From NCBI GenBank assembly GCA_964035575.1, contig OZ037880.1:124001-188000 (forward strand): a DNA stretch of 64,000 nucleotides, in the 5' to 3' direction. The position numbers and the translations under genes were made by a program. Within the stretch, counting starts at the first letter, position 1. The number at the start of each line of letters is the position of its first letter. This document shows positions 21,303 through 33,310 of this stretch, in pieces. The stretch is from Rhynchopus sp. YZ270_cl-10 (Eukaryota > Euglenozoa > Diplonemea > Diplonemida > Diplonemidae). The notes beneath the pieces were generated by a model. It searched no databases, was not told the origin of the DNA, and saw nothing but the letters and a program-made list of their open reading frames with translations.

Positions 21303-21367
21303 AAAAAAGTGAAGTTGATAGTGCAAACGGCACACTCTGCGGATTATCGAGACCCGAAGTGTTGCAC
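21303..21367 (-). repeat. SINE-like repeat family 2, copy b
   Basis: AAAAAAGTGAAGTTGATAGTGCAAACGG start (given in two overlapping parts: AAGTGAAGTTGATAGTGC, GTGCAAACGG), then CACACTCTGCGGATTATCGA. It lacks the CTCTGGGACGCAGG block. Confidence 0.65.
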
Positions 21368-21930
21368 TTGCGAATTGCTGACAGGGAAACTGTAAGCAGT
21401 CATTTCCCCATCCTGACTGGGAAGGGGTGATAACACTCACGGTTCAAAGACTCAAGAAAAACACGTGTCCTGGAACACAACACTGGGCGTCTGCTGAATC
21501 CAATGAGCGCAGGGCCGACGGAACGGAGGGAGTACACACGATCCCTCTTCACACCAGGGAATGGGGCGCGTTTTTGCGGGTTTGCGAAAAAAAAAAAACT
21601 TTCTTCTTTTGAAAGAAAGGAGCCAGAATCTCTTATGCTTTAGAGCGTAGTTGGGAAACACTTAATACTAAACTAAGTAACGAAGCAAAAATCAGTAAAT
21701 TTTCACGATAGCTTTCTATCAGAAAGACAAACTGAAAAAGGGGGGAAATAGGAAGATCAATGGGCCCTCCATAAAAACAAAAACACCTGAGAAACACAAA
21801 AGACCAAGACACCTACGGGGTCTGAGAGGGGAGGTGGAGACAGAGAATGGAGTGAGAGGGGTATAGCAAAGGTGCAGTACATACAGTGTCCCTTCTGCAA
21901 AAAAAAGGCAAAAAAAAAAAATGAGAATGT

Positions 21931-21994
21931 GCGTAAGCGCCGTTTAGACGCAGGCAACTGACACTCTGCGGGAGTTATCGAACCCTGGAGTGCT
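21931..21994 (-). repeat. SINE-like repeat family 2, copy c (tail missing)
   Basis: Contains TAGACGCAGGCAACTGACAC, TCTGCGGGAGTTATCGAACC and CTGGAGTGCT but lacks the GAAGTTGATAGTGC tail. Confidence 0.6.
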
Positions 21995-23124
21995 ATGTAG
22001 TAGGGAAGAGAAACAGAAAAGGGTGTACTGCACGAATCCGTTTGCTAACGCACGATATTACGAGCTCCGAAGATTTATTTTTATTTTTCCAAAAAAAAAA
22101 AAAAAAAAAAAGAGAATCATCTGACACATTCCTAGACAGGGTAGGATATCTCAAGACACCACATCCCAGCTTCAGATGTACAGAAGTATTGGAGAAAAAA
22201 CAAAAAAAACAAAAATTCAGGCCCTTTTTTCCCGTTTGATAGTTTTGAATAAGGTTAGATTGCGACGAACATTTTTATTTTCAGAAAACGCACAAAAAAC
22301 CCGCAAAAAAATTAGCTTTTATTTTATGTGGTATGTTGTCAAGAACAGCTAAAAAATGCCTCAAATGGAGGGGAGAAGGCACAAAGAAAAAGAAGACGTT
22401 TCGCGATGAAAGCCCTTTCCTCAAAAAAAATATATTTTAAATCCAAAGTAAAAGGTGGATTTCCTAAGGACACAATGCTGTTTCCAATAAACTGTACACA
22501 TTGTGAATACCACAACATTCACAAAAAAAAAAGACATAGTTTTGGACCACAAAATACCCAAAATACTGCAACACCACAAAGATTCACCCTGAATATTTGT
22601 GTCTCTTTATGACTAACCTATGTATATTTGTGCGGCAATACCCCCACCCAGGTATGGGTATTTCGCCAATCTGGGGGGAAGTCAGGTCAGAGATATTTCT
22701 TGTTCTTAACCCATGATTTAAGCCCCAAAAGGGATTGAGCGATAGAACGGCCCAACTAAGTAATATTTTTTTTTACATTATTTGCTTCTTTGCGAAGCAA
22801 TAGCAATATGGGGTGGGGTGGACAAACACAAAAAACAAAAAGAAAATATGACCGAATCAAGTTTGTGCCTAAAAAAAAATGCTCAAATTCTCATATGAGC
22901 ATTGGAAAAAGAAAATAAGCTGGTTTTTGTTTGCACTACGAAAAAAAAAGAAGAAAGCTTGAAAGATGAAAACTCCTCAATACAAAGAAAAGGGCAAAGC
23001 CTGGTTGCTCACCGCAGCCCCAAATTTTGCTGTACATCGCGCATTCTTCTTAGGACCTTAGGCACCCTTTTTTTTCCCTTTGAAAAATGACGTTTTTCTT
23101 CAGGAGCTTTCGTTTAGTGTCTGA

Positions 23125-24847
23125 TCACCTGGAGTACACGCGGAAGCACTTCTTCACGCATTGCACCGAGATGGGAGTGTGTCTGTGAGATAGGAGGTTG
23201 CGTGAGGAAGGTAGGATAAATCATTTAAAGATATTCACTATTTTGCCTCCTCTTTGTAGTAAAATGCATGGCCAAAATAGCGGATAAATAGAACAAAAGA
23301 AGCAGGAAATGCCAACTATGGTTTCAAAAGCGAAACGTTGGTTTATGGAGAACCCAAGCTTTTGGGCATATTAGAAAAATAGATAAAGTAGATGCATACC
23401 CGGTGTCCTCCCCGTCGACAGAGATGGGTGTAGGGACATCGCTGGCAAGCTCAAGGCGGTCCCACTGGTGGTACTCTCCGTCGAAGGCGCCAAGGTGGGC
23501 ACCGTCACGCTTGACCTCATCGAAGAGCTCCAGTGTGCGCATCACGCTGATGTCCTGTGGTGGTGGTGGTGGTGTGGGGTGAAAATGGTTGGTTGTGTGT
23601 GGAAAAAGTTGGTAAGATGCAAGTGTGACGTTGTACAGCGTCATCGGAGACAAAGGAAAGTGAAAAGATGAACCCAGGTCTCCTGCTTAGGAACCTTGAT
23701 CACCTTAAAAGTCGTTGTGATTGAGGTGTACCTTAAGCATCGCAGTGTCAATGAGCCCATCGTCCAGTTTCGCGGCAGGCCCGAACCTGAACCCGTTCCC
23801 GGCACGCTGGCAGAGCATCGACATTGCGATGACGTACTGGTCGCTGCGGGTGACTGTCTTCCCTTCCCTGGTGAACTTTGTGGTGAGTGTGGTAGGCTTG
23901 ATTGTGAGGATTGCGATGAGGCCGCCGACGTCGAACTTGACGGGCCCGAGGAAGCCAAGCTGGTCGGCGATCTGCACGGCACGTAGGCCGACACCCCAGG
24001 CCACGGTGTTGAGGCTGTAGGTGCGTCCGTTGCTGTGCTCGACGAGGCCTGCGTCCACATGGTGGAACATGCCGGACGCGATCACCTCCGCCGCATCTGC
24101 TGCGTCCGTCACACCCAGATCGATGCAGAAGTTGTTGCACGTACCCCCCGGGATGCAGCCAAGCATCGGAAGCGTCTCGCGTGTCATCAGTCCGTTCAGC
24201 ACTTCGCTCAGGGTGCCGTCCCCACCCACTGCGACAACCGCATCCACGTCCTCGGTGTACTCTGCTGCCAGGCGGTAGCCGTCCCCCGAGCACGTTGTGT
24301 TGCGCACGATGCATGCAACGTTGTGCGCGTTGAACACTGCCTGCGCACGCTCCAGGGCCTGCGCAGCACTCCCGCTCCCTGCGGAGGGGTTGACGATGAT
24401 GAGCACGCTCTTGGGCGCCTTGCCCTGCACGGCAGGGTGCACGAAGCCTGCGTTGCGGCGTGGCGGCAGCATTCTGTGGCCAAAGAAGAACTGCGCGAAG
24501 GCAGACGGGTACGAGACCTCGACGTTGCTGGCGTTGAAGTTCGTCTCGAAGAAGGTGTTGTTCCGCCACGTCCGCGCACTCCACACAAGAAACAACGAGG
24601 TGAGCAGCCCTGGAAGCGCCGCAGTCGCCCCATACACCCACAACGCCTGCAGCCACCCAAGCACGCTCACTGCAGCCCCCGCACTCCACACCGGGTATGT
24701 GAACGTGCTCTTCGAGAAGCACCACGCTAGCCCCACAACGCTGCACGTAATATCAACTGTATGCATCCATGTCCCCACAGTCGGACCAAAGCTAGCTGCC
24801 GCAAGATGCGCTGCAGACGCAATACCTACAAGGTTGCAGTCGTTCAT
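23125..24847 (-). CDS. membrane-associated lipid kinase, DAG/sphingosine kinase family (442 aa)
   Basis: Exons 24847-23732, 23554-23400 and 23182-23125. The kinase is of the DAGK catalytic family that phosphorylates diacylglycerol, sphingosine or ceramide with ATP: VLIIVNPSAGSGSA, AVVAVGGDGTLSEVLNGL (the GGDG nucleotide loop), LGCIPGGTCNNF, then SVDGEDTG and PISVQCVKKCFRVYSR at the end. Unusually, about 110 residues with three hydrophobic segments precede the catalytic part, so the enzyme should be membrane embedded. The first donor is GTACAC, not the usual GTATG, and its 177-nt intron holds two hairpin repeats. The 58-nt last exon restores the conserved C-terminal strand, which supports the splice model. 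Substrate cannot be decided from sequence. Confidence 0.88.
23603..23646 (-). repeat. dispersed hairpin repeat, copy 7 (intronic)
   Basis: AAAAAGTTGGTAAGATGCAA, GTGTGACGTTGTACAGCGTC, ATC. Arms GATG...CATC and GACG...CGTC. It lies in intron 1 of the lipid-kinase gene. Confidence 0.55.
23661..23706 (-). repeat. dispersed hairpin repeat, copy 8 (intronic)
   Basis: AAAAGATGAACCCAGGTCTC, CTGCTTAGGAACCTTGATCA, CCTT. It is 15 bp from copy 7, in the same intron and orientation. Confidence 0.65.
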
Positions 24848-25118
24848 TGAAAAAAAAAACTATTGAGAAAGGGTGTAGTGTGCTGAGGGTGTTTTCGCGG
24901 TGGGGGTGAGGGGGGTTAATTGCGGAGTCACTACCCCGAATACAACCTCATTTTCCCCCCCAACTTTGATTCTCAGAGAGAACCGCAGAAACGTCAGCGC
25001 AGGCTATTTCCTAATCTGGATTCTGGATGCCACTTCCCGGGGTTTTTCATACTTTTTTCCCGTTTTTTCCCCCCCCCTGATTTCTGGTCCTATTGTGTCC
25101 TGTTTGCAACCAACCAAG
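24848..25118. promoter_or_regulatory. divergent promoter interval (inferred)
   Basis: This 271-bp gap separates the start codons of the minus-strand lipid kinase (24847) and the plus-strand gene at 25119, the only clear head-to-head pair in the window. It must hold start signals for both if both genes are real. It contains pyrimidine-rich runs but no motif I can name. Confidence 0.4.
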
Positions 25119-25590
25119 ATGCACCCAACCGTGCTTGTAAGTAGTTATCCCCTTGGGGAGGTACGCATTTCCCACGGACAACCTTCGGAAGGTGCACGTG
25201 AACCCCGAGGGCGAAGCGGGCGAGAGCTTCGACATGCCGGAGGGTCTCGTGGCCGACACCCCCATACAAGACCTGAACGAGCTGATCTTCGAACACGCCG
25301 ACGATCGAAGACGTGCGATGATGAAACACGCAATACAACGTGTTGTGGTGTGTGCGACGTGTGGCAGTTTCTGCACCGGTGCATCGGAGGAGAGGTTCCA
25401 CCTCAGTGGAAAGAAGTTCAAGACGGTGGACGAGGCGGTGCAAGCCGAGCGCAGCATGACGTACTCCTGCAGCTTGCCTGTGAAGTGCGTGAATGCGACG
25501 AGGCGGTGGCCCAGCGTTCTCTTGGTTGGCGGTGTGACGAAAGAAACACAAAGAAGAAGAATATTGTGGGGAAAAGAGATGTCATTTTAG
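25119..25590 (+). CDS. small plus-strand protein with CxxC pair (about 139 aa)
   Basis: The open frame 25141-25590 has no early ATG. The first exon is best placed at 25119-25136 (MHPTVL) with a GTAAGT donor and acceptor GGAAG, so exon 2 starts at 25192 (VHVNPEGEAGESFDMPEGLV). A shorter 31-nt intron from 25161 is the alternative. The protein is acidic in its first half (DTPIQDLNELIFEHADD), then has VVVCATCGSFCTG and a later SCSLPVKC, which could bind zinc or form disulfides. The reverse strand gives only a basic shadow reading. Family unknown. It is divergently placed from the lipid kinase and convergent with the polycystin gene, whose stop lies 59 bp away. Confidence 0.6.
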
Positions 25591-25648
25591 AATTGCATTT
25601 TGGGCGAACACTGTAAAGTTTTCTCCCGACTTTAAAAAACCCCCCAGT

Positions 25649-28600
25649 TCATTCTATAATTGTGACCATGGGACTCCGTTCCTTATCTCTTGGGGAGACA
25701 GGAGTGTTTATCTCGAGAGGTCCTGGGGAGGCGGGGAGAGGCCCTGGGGAGGCAGGGCTGCGGGTGCTGTTATCGTCGCCTTCGTCTGTGCCGCTTTCGT
25801 CTACCCAGTCGGAGGGGAAGGTGACGAATTGGGGTTTGGTGATGGTTGGGTCGAAGATCCAGATGTCGAGGTCCAGGTTCTGTACTGCACCGCTCCGGGC
25901 GAGGATGTTGAGTATCGCCATCTGCTCAGAGAGCTGCTCCTCGAGTGTCGCAATGCGCTTCACAAGCTGCCGTCCCTTCAAAAACGACTCCTTCCGTTCG
26001 TTCGCCGCATACCGCAAATTCTGCTTATCGGTGCACGTCAGAATCGTCGTGTCCTCCGGCTCGCTCACCCCTTTGCTCCAAAAAGTGTTCTCACCATAGT
26101 GGTCGGAGAGGGCCTGCAGGCGCTCTGCGTGCACCTCTTTGATGCGCACCTTGAGAAGCTCCAAGTCGTCCTGCCGCATGACCCGTGTCACATCGTTGTG
26201 GAACGCAATAAGCACATCGTGTATGAGTTCTAAGTCCTGCTTCTCGAGAATCTCCTGCACCATCTGCCGCACCTCATCCCGCTCCTCATTTGACAGCGAA
26301 GGTGACTGGAAAATAGACTTCCCGAGCATCCGGAATTTGTCCAAAGTGTCCGATTGTGCACCGGTCACGCTCTCCACCTTGCGCACAACGCGCTGAAACA
26401 GATGCTTCAACGAAGAGTTCAGATAGTCCACCCGCCCTTTGTAGACCAACACCCTTGCTTTTTGGTAGGATTCATCGATGATGGAGATGAAAATGTTGGA
26501 TAAAACGAGGACCATCGCGGTGTTGTAGATCAGGAACAGAATGGGGGCGAGGTACTGCTGCGAGCGCTGCATCGCGAAGTAGTTGAACTGATAGATGAGC
26601 ATGCGGAACAGCGACATCAGGCTCGACGCGTTATCACGGAAGTCATACGTATCTGCAAAGGCAAGCACAAATGACAGCGAAAAGCCTACATAAATGATAC
26701 CAAACACAACAAAAAACCAGAAGCACGGCGCCACCGCTATCGAGATAGTTCTGATAAGCACCGACAACGTTTGGATGCGGCCCAGGTACTTTATGGTCTT
26801 AAAGAAGGTCATCATTATGTTCGCCGCGTTGAGGTAGTTGGACAGGGCGTACTGATCTGCGACAGAGAACATCTGCATGAACTGCGTTTCGGTGACAAGA
26901 CTTACGTTCCCTATGTCAGCACGAAGCTTAAATCGGATTGCGAAGACAACAAAGAAGATGGTGATGTTCACGAGATCCACGATGTTCCAGAAGTTCAGGA
27001 AATATCCACGCCAGCATTTATGCGACTTCTCGACATCGAAGTAACAATCCGGGCAGCACGGTATCGAGAACGGATTGAAATGGCGTTGACAGTTGGGACA
27101 CACAATCATGCGCTCCAAATGCTCCTTCTCGATCTTCGCAAGCGCGCACACCTGGCAATGCCGCCAATTCGTCGAAAAGAACGCAACAATCTTCATCGCC
27201 TCCTGCATCGCATAATACAACACAAACGTAAACAAGAACACTTCTGCCATCATCACAACCTTCTCCGACGCCGTTTCCCATACAGGAAGCAGCATAGGAC
27301 GGATTGCGAAATAGGGCAACACAGAGCCGGAGGAGAGAAAATCAAATACAAACCGGCTGTGATGTGATGGAGGGGAGATGCGATATATTAAGTGCAAAAA
27401 ACCTCGGCAAAAGGCGGAGGGGAGGCATACCAGGAAATAATGATATTCGTGTTCGGGTTGTACAGCGTGAACTCAACAGAAATCATTGACGTCCGGTTGT
27501 CGATCCAGTAGTGTTCGAGCTGCACATTTTTTGAAAACACATTTTGAAGAAAAAAAAACCCCCCATACCAAATCGTCCAACGCCACGAGCGAGTGGTCTC
27601 TCTTCGACGGCGCCTCTGGGAAGTACAGAGACTCATCTGTGACTGTCGCGGTTGGGTCTGGCGGCTGTGTCTTTGATGCTGTTGGCGTTATGACTTCGTC
27701 CACCTGCCTTGTATACGTCGTGATGGTGATGTTCTGCGGCACCGTCTCTGTCACGTAAGGCACCGGCGGGACAACCTTTGTGAGTGTCTGCGTTGTGGAC
27801 CCTAATATCAACGGTCCAAATGGACCATGTCGTTTGTTCCAATCCCTTGCAAGAAGGAGCTTGGCGGTTTGGTAATCATCAAACTTTTTGTACCAAGAGA
27901 CTGGAGGAAAGTCGAGAACATAACCCCCATCCGGGTACGTCACACCAAGCTGCCCTGTCGTTGCAGATCCGATCGCGCAGTACCAGCTGAGGCCTTTGTT
28001 TGCACCTCGCACGACCCTGCTTTTCGAGTCAACAAAGGACCCAGTATCACGCTCTGGGTTGGGCACGTCGCTGCACAGCTCCTCTGAAGAAGAATGCGTG
28101 AATCTGGTCGGAAACTGAGTCACATTATCCTGCATGCCCTGCGCAACCAACGCATCCACCTCCTGGTCAGAAAAGCCCCGCACACCGTTCACATAATACT
28201 CCATGCCATACGGCCGGGTCTCTTCCATGGAGTTGATGAAATGGCTCGACCCGGCGCAGTCCTTCACCCGCAAGGTGCGTGCCAGCCACGACACATAACA
28301 GTCCCCATTGCTCCGCACCTGACGGATTCGTACCGGGCCCAGAACCCTATTCCCGCCTCGAACAAATTGCCGTTCATATATCCCCAAATTCTTCCCGGTA
28401 GAATCTGCGGTCAAAAAGATGCTTGGTATGAGCACCCCCCTCAACCACCGCACAACGTCCTCTTCGGAGCCGATCTGCATGAACTGCTGTAGACTGTTGT
28501 CCCCGGGGGTGATGAAGATTTGTTTGACCAACGCAACAGACTCATAAGCATACGGTGGCGACGTAAGGAACACGACCGCAAGGAAAACGCCAATGAAGAA

Positions 28601-28804
28601 AACAAACACAGCAGTCTCCTTCAAAAAGAGAATCCCATAAGTGATCTTTTCTGCAATGGCGCGGTCTTCGGGGTGTTGGCTTGTTAGCTTCGATTCACCT
28701 GTCTTCGAGTGAACCGCAGTCGGGTCATCTGTAAGACGATACTTCAAGTTCTCCTTTCGAAACGCCCCTAGCTTCAACTCATTAGAAGGGTTCGAATCAG
28801 CCAT
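25649..28804 (-). CDS. polycystin-2-like TRP channel (1010 aa)
   Basis: Exons 28804-27569, 27519-27431 and 27356-25649 (introns 50 and 74 nt, GTATG). The order matches PKD2/TRPP: cytosolic N-terminus, first membrane helix (ETAVFVFFIGVFLAVVFL), a large extracellular polycystin domain with GSSHFINSMEETRPYG, then five helices ending with the pore region (LIYQFNYFAMQRSQQYLAP) and the S6 helix LFLIYNTAMVLVLSNIFIS. The family forms tetrameric cation channels, often in cilia or internal membranes. Odd feature: between S2 and S3 (about residues 505-560) is an eight-cysteine insert, CQVC, CPNC, CCPDC, CW, that looks like a metal-binding loop. The C-terminus has a coiled-coil segment (KRIATLEEQLSEQMAIL) and a duplicated SPASPGPL motif. 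No EF-hand is evident. Confidence 0.92.
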
Positions 28805-29184
28805 TTCAACAAAGTAAAATTCTTCCCTTTTTTTACATTTTTTTTAGTGTCGGCTGTGGAGTTTTGTGTGAAGGAGAAGGAGGAGGAGGAAGAAAGAAGA
28901 AGGGGAGAGAAATAATTCGGCAGTTTTCCAAACGCAATATAAAAAAAAATCAGCAAATATTTCGGGCCTCTCAAGACCTCCCCATATTTTTTTTTTGAGA
29001 AAACAACTAAACGAAGGTATGCATTCCTAACAAAACGAACCGCATTTAAATCAAATCGGTCTTAACCCAAAACCCCTCCCACCCCGGGGGTGTATAGATA
29101 CGTTTAAAACGTGCCCAAGTATACGTATAAGACGTATACTTGCAGCCCCTCCCTCCCCCCCTCCCCCTTTACCAGTAGAAGACC
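28805..29184. other. intergenic spacer, polycystin to LYR gene
   Basis: About 380 bp of A/T-rich sequence with a C-rich stretch (29140-29170) and an overlapping ACGTATAC/GTATACGT palindrome near 29110-29135. No gene or repeat family member seen. Confidence 0.45.
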
Positions 29185-29520
29185 TTAGAAGGAACCCTTA
29201 TATTTGTAGTTTAGCCCGTACTGGTGGATATCTGTTCTTGCAGTTGCGTCGTTTTGGTCGACGAGAACGGTGAGCGCGTTTTTGCCGATCTGGATAGCGT
29301 CATCAATGTCTTCTGTATCGTTGAGGCTGCTGTTCGTCCGGAACGAACGCCGACATTCCTGATAGAGGGAGGCACGCTTGATGCTTTTGTACACCTTAAG
29401 CTCCTTCAATATATGGCGATACAGCTGCGTCACCTGCTGCTTGTGCGTCTGAGATCTAAACGGGTTTGCAATCAACTCCCTCAAGAAATGACTCCTCACC
29501 TTCCCGCTCTTTGTCAACAT
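29185..29520 (-). CDS. LYR-motif protein, mitochondrial assembly factor type (111 aa)
   Basis: Starts at ATG 29520 (MLTKSGKVRSHFLRELIANP) and has one exon. The LYR signature QLYRHILKELKVY at about residues 35-47, followed by a basic helix and a conserved-looking Phe (CRRSFRTN), defines the Complex1_LYR family. These proteins sit in the mitochondrial matrix, bind acyl-ACP, and serve as subunits or assembly factors of respiratory complexes or in Fe-S transfer. The C-terminal 35 residues (DIHQYGLNYKYKGSF) are not diagnostic, so which LYRM it is remains open. An upstream in-frame ATG at 29580 would add 20 residues but gives a less natural N-terminus. Confidence 0.82.
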   Translation of the reverse strand: MLTKSGKVRSHFLRELIANPFRSQTHKQQVTQLYRHILKELKVYKSIKRASLYQECRRSFRTNSSLNDTEDIDDAIQIGKNALTVLVDQNDATARTDIHQYGLNYKYKGSF

Positions 29521-31555
29521 TTTGTGTAAAAAATAGTAACTCTGATAGGGTAAAAGGAAGTTTTTTCGTTGATTGCACAATTACCCTGTTTGAGGGGGTG
29601 ATTGGCGACCGTATCTGAGGAACTATTTCTCCTTTAAGCTACGCTTGTAGGTATAAAAATAAAATAAAAATACCACCTCTGCAGGGACCGTGAGGGGAGA
29701 GGAAGCGAAAGGAGAGGTTGGAATAGGGGAGAGAGAAAACGAGAAAAAAAAAACTGTGACTTTCTTTTTCGCCAGGTTTGGCTCCGCCCAAAAAAAAAAG
29801 TCATTTTATTGACTCTCCCACGTTGTCCCCCCCATCCCCCACTCTTTTGTTTATGACTGAAGCCTCTGTAGTGCCCAGAAGGGTGGGAATGATGGAAAAA
29901 AAAAAACCTATTTTATATTCTTGTCCCGGGTCAGAATGGCAGTCTACACACACACACACGATGTTGTGTGGGGAAAGTGGGGGTAGAGAAAGTTCAAAAA
30001 AAAAACTAAAAAAAAAATTGAAGCTTGAGGGCGCCGGGTCCACGAAAAAGAAAAAAACACCACCTCAATGTTGAGGGGTAAGGGGTCATTATATCCCCGT
30101 CAAATGTTTTTTTTTTTTTTGTTTTTTGTTTTTGCTTTTTTTTCTTCGACAAGACAAGAATTTCTTTGCTTTGTTTTTTTTTCCAATACTATTTAATGCT
30201 TTGTTTTCTGTATATCGAAATTTCCTCGTCTGTCGTACACTGGGGGGGAGAAGTTTGTGTGAAGGGGGATGGGGGAAGGGTATAAAAAGAGCGTGATAAA
30301 AAAAACCACCGCTTTGATCACCTATGTTTACCTTTTTTTTTTTTGTTTGATCTTTTTGATAAAAAAATCCTCAGACAATATCTGACACAATTTCGGTTTT
30401 CGTTTCGTTGTTGTTTTTTTTTTCTTCTTTTGAAAAAAAAAATTTTTGTCGGAATAGTGGCGCAAAAATACTTCGTGCAACCACCTCCACTTTCCGATGA
30501 AATTACTGTGTTTTTTTTCTACTCACATTAGAACTCCAATACTAATGTAAAATGCAGGGGGTGAAATATTTTTTGAAAATCTGTATACTTACTTCTCCAC
30601 AAATTATCACATTTTGAAATCAATAAAAAAAAAAGCAAAATTTGAAACATGAATAAAACACCCTCTTGGGATGGGATCCACCTTCAAGAAATGGCCTTTT
30701 CATTGATTCACAACAAGGGAGGAGAAAGGGAAAATTGGAAAAAAAAAAAAAATGGGAAAGGTCTCACAGACACAAACACCATCTTTTTAAAAAATGCTGC
30801 GAAGACATCTGTATGATGACTGCGTTCTGGGAAGAGAAAAATTTTTTTGGGCCAAATTACAATCTTGGCAACACGTAAAACACATCGGAAAAAAGAAACA
30901 GACAAACGGATAATTCGACCCAAAATGATAAATATCAAAATCCTTTTGTATTTTTTTTTTTTTGTTACCAGAAAGAGACGGTTGGCTGAAAAGAGAGTCA
31001 ACAGGGGGCTGTTTGCTCTTATTTTTCATTCCAAAAGTTGGAATAAAAATAAACAAAAAACCCCACAAAAAAAAGGAGAGAAATTGTACTCTCGCCCCAC
31101 TCTTTTTTGCCAGACGTCTGCAAAACCATGTTCAAAAAAAAAAATAGATAAAGATGCTTGATTTTACAATTTCCTCTCTTCCGCAGGGTCAAAATGGGGG
31201 TAATGGGGGAAATGTATTCGGATCCACAAACGTATGTACACGTTCAGACCATTTCCACAAGAATAAATCGTACTGTAGAGTTGAGTACGGGATGGGGATG
31301 CAAAAAAAAAGAAAAAAACAGGAGCTTTTTATCCCAAAAAAAATACAGTTGGAGTATAAAAAATTGTACATTTCAGAGATAGTAATCCGCAGAGAGAGAA
31401 CTAAACAAAAACCCACTCCAAGAAAAGAATATGTGTACAAGGATGAACGGCAGCAGGCATCAGCGCTATGGCTCTGCCTGCACCCCCAACCGTACAGGAG
31501 GTTCGACGGATTTTGCTTTCGGCCTTCTCTCTCTCTCTTTACCTCTGTTCACAGT
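29521..31555. other. 2-kb intergenic spacer, homopolymer rich
   Basis: Dominated by A and T runs with few GC-rich islands. No coding segment, hairpin or SINE-like copy was recognised. Confidence 0.5.
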
Positions 31556-32871
31556 CTACTGGTGGCGCTTCATGAACTCGTTCATGTACTTCTGGACAGC
31601 CTGGATGTGCTCAATGGGCTGGGGGTTGTACATGGTGACACGGATAGCATCGGACGGGATTCCGAGAGGGTGGGAGCGGATGTCGACCCAGCCAAGGTCC
31701 TGCGAGGCCTCGTTCAGGAAGAGGTTCACAAGCTCCTGGTTCTTCGGGGAGGTGCCGTCACCAATGGTGAAGACGACCTGCATGCGGGAACGGTACCTCT
31801 CGTCGGTCACGAAGGTGTTGTAGAAGCCGTTGCTCTCATCGATCAGGTTGTACAGAAGGTTCGACCTGCGGATGCTGAGGTCCTCGAAGTACTTCAGTCC
31901 ACCACGCTCCTTCATCCAGTCAAGGGTCAGCTCGGCCATCCACACACTCACAATCACGGGGACGTTCCAGATCTTGTTGGGTGCGTCGTTGAACACCTTC
32001 CAGCGGCACATTGTCGGTGCTTGGGGCATGATGGTCTCGGCCTTGATGAGGTCCTTGCGGATGATGGTCAGGCAGAACCCGGCAGTGCTGAAGTTCTTGT
32101 GCGCTGCGGCGTAGAGCACGTCGTACTTGCTGACATCGACGGTCTTGCTTCCAAGGTCGGCACTCTGGTCACTGCAGAGCTTCACACCCTCGGGGATCGC
32201 CTCGTAGGGGAAGTTGATGAACTGGAAGCCCTGACGGGTGTCGGCGGAGGTGTAGTGCGCGTAGACGTTGTCCTTGCTGATGTTCCATGTGTCGGGCTCG
32301 TCGACGGTGAAGTACATGCCGGTCTTGTCGAGGGCGGAGCGGTTCACCTTGCAGTAGAGCTCGGCCTCGCGGGAGGCCTTCTCGGACCAGTGCCCGCTCA
32401 TGACGTAGGCAGCCTCCTTGGGGCCGGTGGGGTTGGTCGGCTGTGCGCCTCCCATCAGGTTCATGGGGATGGCGGCGAACTGGAGGGTGGCACCTCCGTT
32501 GAAGAAGAAGACCTCGTGGGTGTCGGGGATCGTCAGCAGGTCGCGGAACTTCTCCTCAGCGGCCTCCTGGATCTCGTGGAACCAACCTGTGCGGTAGCCG
32601 AGCTCGGGCACGGAGATGGCCTTACCCTTCCAGTTGCAGAACTCCTTCTGCGCACGCTCGAGCACCTCAATGGGGAGCGCCGCGTTTCCTGCGGACAGGT
32701 TCATCACACGGCCGGTGGCCTCAACCTCCTTGTAGGACACCTGCATGGGAGCATCAGCAATGCCTGTGGTGGGTTGTGGTGGAGGGGAAAAGGGAATGGG
32801 GAATGGGGGATGGACATACTGCTGTTGCAACGTGCGAACTGACGCACAGCGTTTCTCATGGTGCGCTGCAT
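31556..32871 (-). CDS. serC: phosphoserine aminotransferase
   Basis: Exons 32871-32820 and 32763-31556 with a 56-nt GTATGT intron; 419 aa. The enzyme converts 3-phosphohydroxypyruvate and glutamate to O-phosphoserine and 2-oxoglutarate, the second step of serine synthesis, with PLP. Seen here: the N-terminal NLSAGNAALPIEVLERAQKE, the phosphate/substrate loop FFFNGGATLQFAAIPMNL, and the PLP-lysine region DVLYAAAHKNFSTAGF. Length is usual for the family after removing the first exon. That exon encodes MQRTMRNAVRQFARCNSS, an arginine-rich amphipathic sequence that looks like a mitochondrial presequence, so a mitochondrial location is likely. The frame is intact. Confidence 0.96.
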
Positions 32872-33310
32872 AATGTTAAGTTTGGTGTTGTGTTGTGTTG
32901 TTGATAACCTTCGGAGGAGTGGATTGTGTGTGGGTTGATGAGTGGTACATATGAAGGGTGGAGTCGTTTTAATTCTCTCTTTCTCAACCTTTTGTTTTGT
33001 TTTTTTTTGTACCGTATTTATAAACACGGCAAAGGGAACAGATAAATTATAAACGCCGGTTTACCAGAACATACCGTCCGGACGTTGTGTGGGGGAATGT
33101 AAAAAATATGCCAAAGGGTACGGTGTGGGTAAGAATAACGGCGAAAAGGAACTTTGGTTATGTACAGACTCCTCGAGGTGGATTGAAGGCATTATACCAA
33201 TTTGTCATATGCAAGGAGAACTGCTGGGAGTTTCTTTAAAGTTTGATACACATTGCAAACCCTATGGGACTCAAAGTGCACAGAAAGAAGAAAAAAAAAA
33301 CCTCAAAAAT
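32872..33310. other. intergenic spacer between serC and the kinase gene
   Basis: About 440 bp. A plus-strand frame around 33092-33310 (CKKYAKGYGVGKNN..., ELWLCTDSSRWIEG) reads like protein but has no ATG or clear splice sites, so it is not called as a gene. Confidence 0.4.

Larger units (their letters stand above)
18627..23124. other. 4.5-kb intergenic region with clustered repeats
   Basis: Between the PUF start and the lipid-kinase end. It contains hairpin copies (20421-20459, 20934-20975), SINE-like family 1 (21161-21272) and family 2 (21303-21367, 21931-21994), and a CCGAGGATG repeat (19128-19175). Two short coding-like plus-strand pieces occur at 18916-19125 and 20498-20575. The rest is A/T-run-rich sequence without a recognised gene. 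Confidence 0.55.

Noticed and set aside
31154-32842. 562-codon plus-strand frame opposite serC
   Set aside because: Shadow of a strongly conserved enzyme gene on the other strand.
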